Below are positions 31,959 to 35,808 of a stretch of 35,808 nucleotides of DNA, piece by piece. Under the pieces are notes generated by a model. That model ran no database searches, was not told the DNA's origin, and saw only the letters and a list, made by a program, of their open reading frames with translations. The first letter of the stretch is position 1. Each line of letters opens with the position of its first letter. The stretch is from Actinomycetes bacterium (GTDB lineage Bacteria; Actinomycetota; Actinomycetes; Propionibacteriales; Propionibacteriaceae): contig JAEZZG010000063.1 of assembly GCA_023442485.1 (NCBI GenBank), positions 1-35,808 of the forward strand. The letters are read 5' to 3'. Position numbers and translations under genes: made by a program.

Positions 31959-32144
31959 ATGACCTGCAAGCGTCCCCCAGGGCGTGAGCGACATTGCTTG
32001 CGTCCTGGAAACTGGTTGATCCAACCTACACAAGAGGGGTATGCCCTCACCCGCCTCGGCAGCAGCGTGCGGGCGATGGGCCCGTCAGCACAACCTTTCA
32101 GTGAACTTCGCGCGACTCTCCCCTCAGGTGATCGCCATGACTAA
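31959..32144 (+). CDS. 61-residue leader ORF upstream of the permease
   Basis: I recognise no family. It begins with an ATG 4 bases after GGAAGG and ends in TAA overlapping the permease start by 8 bases (ATGACTAA), so ribosomes finishing it would land on the permease start. Composition is basic with two cysteines near the N-terminus (TCKRPPGRERHC) and no membrane segment or signal peptide. An imperfect hairpin (32043-32054 with 32069-32081) lies within it. It is either a small protein or a translated leader whose main job is to couple the riboswitch decision to permease translation. Confidence 0.45.
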   Translation: MTCKRPPGRERHCLRPGNWLIQPTQEGYALTRLGSSVRAMGPSAQPFSELRATLPSGDRHD

Positions 32145-33186
32145 ACGAGACGCGAGCCGAATTCCAACGGTGCCATTACTGATCGCGCTGATCATCCTTG
32201 CCTTAATCAGTGCGGTCGTTTCTTTGGCATTCGGCTCTGAGCCCATTCCGATAGACCAAGTCATTGATGTGGTGAAGGCACATCTACTCGGACAGCCGAT
32301 TAATTCTCCCGTAGCAACCATTGTTTGGGAGCTAAGAATGCCGAGGGCACTCCTAGCCTTAATCGCCGGGGCAGGATTGGCGTTGGCCGGGGCGGGGATG
32401 CAGACCCTAATCCGCAACCCGCTCGCCGACCCGTATCTGCTCGGTCTCTCATCGGGGGCTTCGGTTGGAGCAACTGCAGTCATCACCTTAGGTATATTTG
32501 CCAGTTTCGGGATCTGGTCACTCTCGGTCGGGGCATTACTGGGGGCATTAGGCGCGGCAGTCGCGGTGTATCTCATTGCTCAGGCGCAGGGCGGTCTAAC
32601 TCCGCTCCGCCTAGTTCTCGCCGGTGTGGTCATGAGTTCAGCATTCTCGGCAATTGCCAGTTTCATGGTGTTCCTTTCTGATGACAACCGGGCAGCCAAC
32701 TCGGTGATGTTTTGGATGTTGGGATCAATAGCTGGTGCCAGCTGGGCGAAATTATTCATCCCGACTATCGTTCTGCTGCTGTTCTTCCTATCCACGATGC
32801 TGATGAGTTCATGGTTGGACGCGCTGGCAATGGGACCAGCCACTGCTTCTGCCCTTGGCATCAATGTTCGCCTCATGCGCAACTTCCTCTTCGCCAGCAC
32901 CAGCATCCTGGTCGGCGTCCTCGTGGCAGTCAGTGGCGGAATCGGTTTCGTCGGCCTGATTATTCCCCACGCCACCCGCATGGTAGTTGGTGCCCTACAT
33001 CGCAAAGTTTTGCCGATTGCGGCAGCCGGTGGCGCACTGTTCTTGCTCTGGGTAGATGTCCTCTCCAGGGTTGTGGTTCGTCCACAAGAGATTCCTTTGG
33101 GGGTTGTCACTGGTGTCATTGGAGCCCCACTCTTCCTGTTCTTGATGGGGCGCCGTCAATACAGCTTCGGTGGGAGGGACTCATGA
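32137..33186 (+). CDS. FecCD/BtuC-type ABC importer permease
   Basis: Membrane subunit of a type II ABC importer for iron complexes or corrinoids. 349 residues with about nine to ten hydrophobic helices; family marks include LRMPRALLALIAGAGLALAG, NPLADPYLLGLSSGASVGA, and GGIGFVGLIIPHATRMVVG near 260-280, which carries the loop contacting the ATPase. The start at 32137 follows CAGGTGAT; a frame opening at 32041 exists but adds residues that do not look like a FecCD N-terminus. It overlaps the ATPase gene by ATGA. The cobalamin riboswitch upstream points to cobalamin, cobinamide or a cobalt-linked substrate (inference). Confidence 0.93.
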   Translation: MTKRDASRIPTVPLLIALIILALISAVVSLAFGSEPIPIDQVIDVVKAHLLGQPINSPVATIVWELRMPRALLALIAGAGLALAGAGMQTLIRNPLADPYLLGLSSGASVGATAVITLGIFASFGIWSLSVGALLGALGAAVAVYLIAQAQGGLTPLRLVLAGVVMSSAFSAIASFMVFLSDDNRAANSVMFWMLGSIAGASWAKLFIPTIVLLLFFLSTMLMSSWLDALAMGPATASALGINVRLMRNFLFASTSILVGVLVAVSGGIGFVGLIIPHATRMVVGALHRKVLPIAAAGGALFLLWVDVLSRVVVRPQEIPLGVVTGVIGAPLFLFLMGRRQYSFGGRDS

Positions 33187-33983
33187 GCGACGTCATTCCC
33201 GAGATCAAACTCACCAATGTCACCGCCTCAGTGGGCGGATTCGCCGTGGTTCGAGGAGTGAACTTCACTGTCCCTCCTGGAACAAAGATAGCCATCGTGG
33301 GAACCAATGGAGCAGGCAAATCCACGTTGCTGCGCGCGATTGCCGGAATTAATCCAGCGACAGAAGGCACCGTCTCTATCGCTGGTCAAGACGTGTCAAA
33401 GATGAAGTTGCGCCAGCGCGCTAGGTTGATGGCGTTTGTCGCCCAAGAAGAAACTCCCCCGGCTGATCTGACACTAAGTGAGATGGTGTGTCTGGGACGC
33501 ATCCCACACCGCCCCGCGTGGGCAGTGACTCCTTCTCGAGAGATTAAGTTCGTCAGGGAAGCACTAGCGTATGTGGGCCTATCGGACCGGCTCAACACTT
33601 CCTGCGACCATCTATCTGGCGGTGAACGTCGTCGTGCCATGTTGGCTCGGGGGTTAGCTCAGCACTGTCCTGTTTTGATTCTTGACGAACCGACCAACCA
33701 CCTCGATATCGCTTGGACTTTGCGAATGCTGAGGTTTCTCACGGGTCTCGATGCAACCGTGATTGTGGCCATTCACGATCTTGATCTGGTTCTGCGCTAC
33801 TTCGACGCGGTTGCGGTCCTCCACGACCGAGCATTACTTGCCTTCGGCAACCCCCGTGACGTGTTGTCCTCACATACCGTCAACGACGCATTCAACGTTG
33901 ATGCGGTTCAAACCATTCATGAGCGCACTGGCGCCAGCCATTTGCTCATCAGCGAAAGAAAGGAAACAACTGATGAAACTTAA
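33183..33983 (+). CDS. FecE/BtuD-type ABC importer ATPase
   Basis: Energy-coupling subunit. Walker A GTNGAGKS (40-47), Q-loop Gln 88 (VAQEE), ABC signature LSGGE (144-148), Walker B VLILDEP (164-170) with D-loop HLD, and switch His 198 (AIHDL). 266 aa, a single nucleotide-binding domain. ATG overlaps the permease stop (ATGA) with GGGAGG upstream. Its last 11 bases overlap the binding-protein gene, so all three subunits are translationally linked. Confidence 0.95.
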   Translation: MSDVIPEIKLTNVTASVGGFAVVRGVNFTVPPGTKIAIVGTNGAGKSTLLRAIAGINPATEGTVSIAGQDVSKMKLRQRARLMAFVAQEETPPADLTLSEMVCLGRIPHRPAWAVTPSREIKFVREALAYVGLSDRLNTSCDHLSGGERRRAMLARGLAQHCPVLILDEPTNHLDIAWTLRMLRFLTGLDATVIVAIHDLDLVLRYFDAVAVLHDRALLAFGNPRDVLSSHTVNDAFNVDAVQTIHERTGASHLLISERKETTDET

Positions 33984-35061
33984 GACGGTCCCAATTCTCG
34001 CCTTGAGTGCCGCCCTGGCGTTCGTGGGATGCAGCAAATCCACGGACTCCGGATCGAGCAACTCCTCTGCTGTGGGAAGTACCGGCAGCACGGTCACTGT
34101 TGAAAACTGCGGGGAGCAGAAGACCTATCCTTTCCCCGTTACCAAGCTCTTTGCCAATGATGGCAATATCATCTCTATCGCTCTGGCTGCAGGCGCTGAG
34201 AAGGATCTGACTGCTGTTAGCTCTTTGGAACGAGATAAGGACATCATTGCGTTGAAGTTCGGTGATGGAGTGAATCACCTCAACGTGATTAACAAAAAAT
34301 ATCCGTCGCTGGAGAATGTGATTGGAGCTAATCCTCAGGTCATGTTTGCAGGGTGGGGTTATGGCTTCAAAGATGGTGGCGAAATCAACCCAAGTGTGCT
34401 TACTCAACACCATATTGACAGCTATTTGTTGACTGAAACCTGTCGGAAAGCTGATGGCACCCGAGGTACGATTGAACCCTGGTCAGCACTCACCACCGAT
34501 ATTGCCAATATCGGCAAGATCACTGGCCATGAAGACGAAGCAAAGAAATCTATCGAGGATATCGAAGCCCGACGTAAAGCGCTCGAGAGCGCCCCGAAGA
34601 ACGAAAAAGAACCAGTGGGTTTCTTATTCGACTCGGGCTCTGACACCATTTTCTCCTCGGGTTCTTTCGGAGCACCTCAGGCTATGATGACAACTGCTGG
34701 AGTCAAGAATGCCCTCTCAGACGTTGCGGATACCTGGACCAAGGTAAGCTGGGAACGGCTTACTGCAGCGGATCCGGACGTAATTTTCTTCGTCGATTAT
34801 CCGCCACAGACCTACGAAGAAAAGATCAAGATGCTCGAGACCAATGACGCGTCGAAGAATCTGAAAGCCGTCAAGGAAAAGCGTTATGTCAATCTCCCCT
34901 ATGCCATGTGGACTTCTGGACCACTCAATATCGATGGGGCTGAATACATTCGTAAAGCACTCGAATCTTTTGGACTCCAACCTAAAACAGAAATTACTCC
35001 GAGCCTCGATATCACAAAACTGGATAATCTGCCCGGAAATGAATGGTTGAAGAAGAATTAG
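33973..35061 (+). CDS. ABC importer substrate-binding lipoprotein (BtuF/FepB-like)
   Basis: Surface lipoprotein that captures the substrate for the preceding permease and ATPase. The signal peptide MKLKTVPILALSAALAFVGC places the lipidated cysteine at residue 20, followed by a Ser/Gly linker. The body is a periplasmic-binding-protein type III fold with a helical backbone: NPQVMFAGW, WERLTAADPDVIFFVD and LKAVKEKRYVNLPY are characteristic. 362 aa. Good Shine-Dalgarno AAAGGAAA. Related proteins are labelled iron-siderophore, cobalamin or F420-0 binding, so only the riboswitch argues for a corrinoid. The coding sequence uses visibly more A/T-ending codons than genes before 31600. Confidence 0.92.
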   Translation: MKLKTVPILALSAALAFVGCSKSTDSGSSNSSAVGSTGSTVTVENCGEQKTYPFPVTKLFANDGNIISIALAAGAEKDLTAVSSLERDKDIIALKFGDGVNHLNVINKKYPSLENVIGANPQVMFAGWGYGFKDGGEINPSVLTQHHIDSYLLTETCRKADGTRGTIEPWSALTTDIANIGKITGHEDEAKKSIEDIEARRKALESAPKNEKEPVGFLFDSGSDTIFSSGSFGAPQAMMTTAGVKNALSDVADTWTKVSWERLTAADPDVIFFVDYPPQTYEEKIKMLETNDASKNLKAVKEKRYVNLPYAMWTSGPLNIDGAEYIRKALESFGLQPKTEITPSLDITKLDNLPGNEWLKKN

Positions 35062-35117
35062 TCCAAGACCCATGGGAATACTATACTGACTACTATTCCA
35101 CTCTCATGGCTCTATAG

Positions 35118-35148
35118 TCTGCCCTGCCGCCCACACGCGCAGGGCAGA
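35118..35148 (+). terminator. Terminator of the importer operon
   Basis: Perfect 10-bp stem TCTGCCCTGC (35118-35127) / GCAGGGCAGA (35139-35148), 11-base loop, followed by TTACC. It lies 57 bases past the binding-protein stop. Confidence 0.75.
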
Positions 35149-35280
35149 TTACCGCCAGAAATCCCGTCAAGACCTTTTACCAAACTGACCGTGTTAAGAT
35201 GCCGATTATTCACCCCCAGTCCCTCCGGCGACTAGTCATAGAGAGCACATCTGATCGAGAGCCGGGGCACTGTTTTCTAC

Positions 35281-35388
35281 ACCGGTCGTGAGCGGCTTCG
35301 CATGCCCCCGAAGTCGACATTCTTCACTCCGAAGCTGCTGACCGGGTAGGTGATTCGCCCTACCGAGCCGCTCCCGGATGCCGAGTTA
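35281..35388 (+). pseudogene. Relic of the 3' end of a DUF1015 gene
   Basis: Reads TGRERLRMPPKSTFFTPKL, then LTG, a stop (TAG where the intact gene has TGG for Trp), then VIRPTEPLPDAELA. It aligns without gaps to 31441-31548 of the intact DUF1015 gene (constant offset 3840): 49 of the first 60 bases and 34 of the next 50 match. Similarity begins abruptly at 35281; the ten bases before it match at only three positions. There is no start codon or upstream domain. The surrounding 35149-35280 and 35389-35429 hold nothing else I recognise. Confidence 0.88.
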
Positions 35389-35429
35389 GCGATTCCGAGT
35401 CTCTTCCCCGACTGTATTACCCCAAGAAA

Positions 35430-35808
35430 CTAGGTTTTTGACGGGGAGGGCCCGTCTGCGGGTTGATCGGGGCTGAGTTGGTTTGCGCCGGGTTGATTGG
35501 GGCTGGTGTCGTCGCTTGATTCTCCGGTATTGCCGTCTGTGGTTGGCGGGTCTGTGCTGGAGTCTGATTCGTCGTCGCGTGCGGCTGCTAGACGCTGGGC
35601 CTTGCGAGATTTCTTCGGCGGGTATCCGCTTCGCCAAACAAAGATGACCGCTAGGACGACGGTAACCGCCATGGCGACGAGCCACCACGGGAAGTGCGGA
35701 AGTTCGGATTCTTTCCCGGCCTGCTCCACTTCTTCTTGAGGAGTCGGCAAGATCCTCTCGCCGGTAACAAGAATCCGGTGTGAGTTGATCCCAAGCGGTG
35801 TGCAGGTG
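35430..35808 (-). CDS. Class C sortase, C-terminal part (truncated by window edge)
   Basis: Reading in from the right edge, the minus-strand frame is open and encodes TCTPLGINSHRILVTGERI. This is the class C sortase active-site segment, with the catalytic Cys in T-C-T-P and the catalytic Arg in SHRILV. A transmembrane helix (HFPWWLVAMAVTVVLAVIFVW) follows, then a long acidic Ser/Pro-rich tail. Class C sortases polymerise pilin subunits on the cell surface, so pilin genes are expected to the right of the window. A TTG at 35750 could be mistaken for a start, but the active site lies upstream of it. Confidence 0.88.
   Translation of the reverse strand, partial: TCTPLGINSHRILVTGERILPTPQEEVEQAGKESELPHFPWWLVAMAVTVVLAVIFVWRSGYPPKKSRKAQRLAAARDDESDSSTDPPTTDGNTGESSDDTSPNQPGANQLSPDQPADGPSPSKT

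Noticed and set aside
33973..35061. Calling the importer an F420-0 or siderophore system
   Set aside because: Related binding proteins carry those labels, but the upstream cobalamin riboswitch is direct evidence for corrinoid-linked control; the substrate is left open.

Overview
The window looks like chromosomal DNA of a high-GC Gram-positive actinobacterium, most likely a member of the Propionibacteriaceae or a close relative (inference). The pointers are an actinobacterial class II fructose-bisphosphate aldolase, a dnaK-grpE-dnaJ-hspR operon with HspR (HAIR) operators, ClpB under the same control, pyruvate phosphate dikinase, a cobalamin riboswitch, a class C sortase, and several starts that lack a Shine-Dalgarno but carry a TANNNT box 6-7 bases upstream. 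Most of the window is core metabolism and protein quality control. No phage, insertion sequence, CRISPR array, rRNA or tRNA was found.

Layout. 1-1510 is the 3' part of ilvD. From 1739 to 12907 nearly everything is on the minus strand: fba, a small PH-like membrane protein, a D-2-hydroxyacid dehydrogenase, a dedA-spoU pair with overlapping ends, lemA, pyrE, a sensor kinase/response regulator pair, a 0.7 kb gene-poor gap rich in hairpins, and clpB. Then fumC (+) and a 0.6 kb repeat-rich gap holding a perfect palindromic operator and a short truncated gene. Next comes a GntR-regulated sugar-acid locus: gntR (-), an OtnK-like kinase (+) and an LtnD-like dehydrogenase (+). 18698-23091 (-) is the hspR-dnaJ-grpE-dnaK operon, with two HAIR operators in the dnaK promoter. 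A membrane-anchored Abhydrolase_9 protein is divergent from dnaK. Then an iron-type alcohol dehydrogenase (-), ppdK (-), a YwiC-like membrane protein (+) and a DUF1015 gene (+).

31738-35148 is a cobalamin-riboswitch-controlled importer cassette: riboswitch, a 61-codon leader ORF, FecCD permease, ATPase, binding lipoprotein and terminator. It looks more AT-rich than its surroundings. It is followed by a broken second copy of the 3' end of the DUF1015 gene (35281-35388), so the cassette sits between an intact gene and a relic of the same gene, as expected for an insertion or recombination event. The window ends inside a class C (pilin) sortase on the minus strand.

How the parts work together. 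HspR would repress dnaK-grpE-dnaJ-hspR and clpB through operators overlapping their -35 boxes, coupling the two arms of the disaggregation machinery. The divergent membrane hydrolase shares that control region. The sugar-acid locus has an oxidation step and a kinase but no recognisable isomerase or aldolase. The most rewarding places to look are the importer cassette with its DUF1015 relic and leader ORF, the repeat-flanked truncated gene beside the GntR locus, the C-rich repeat leader of the dehydrogenase, and the dual HspR operator between dnaK and the hydrolase.
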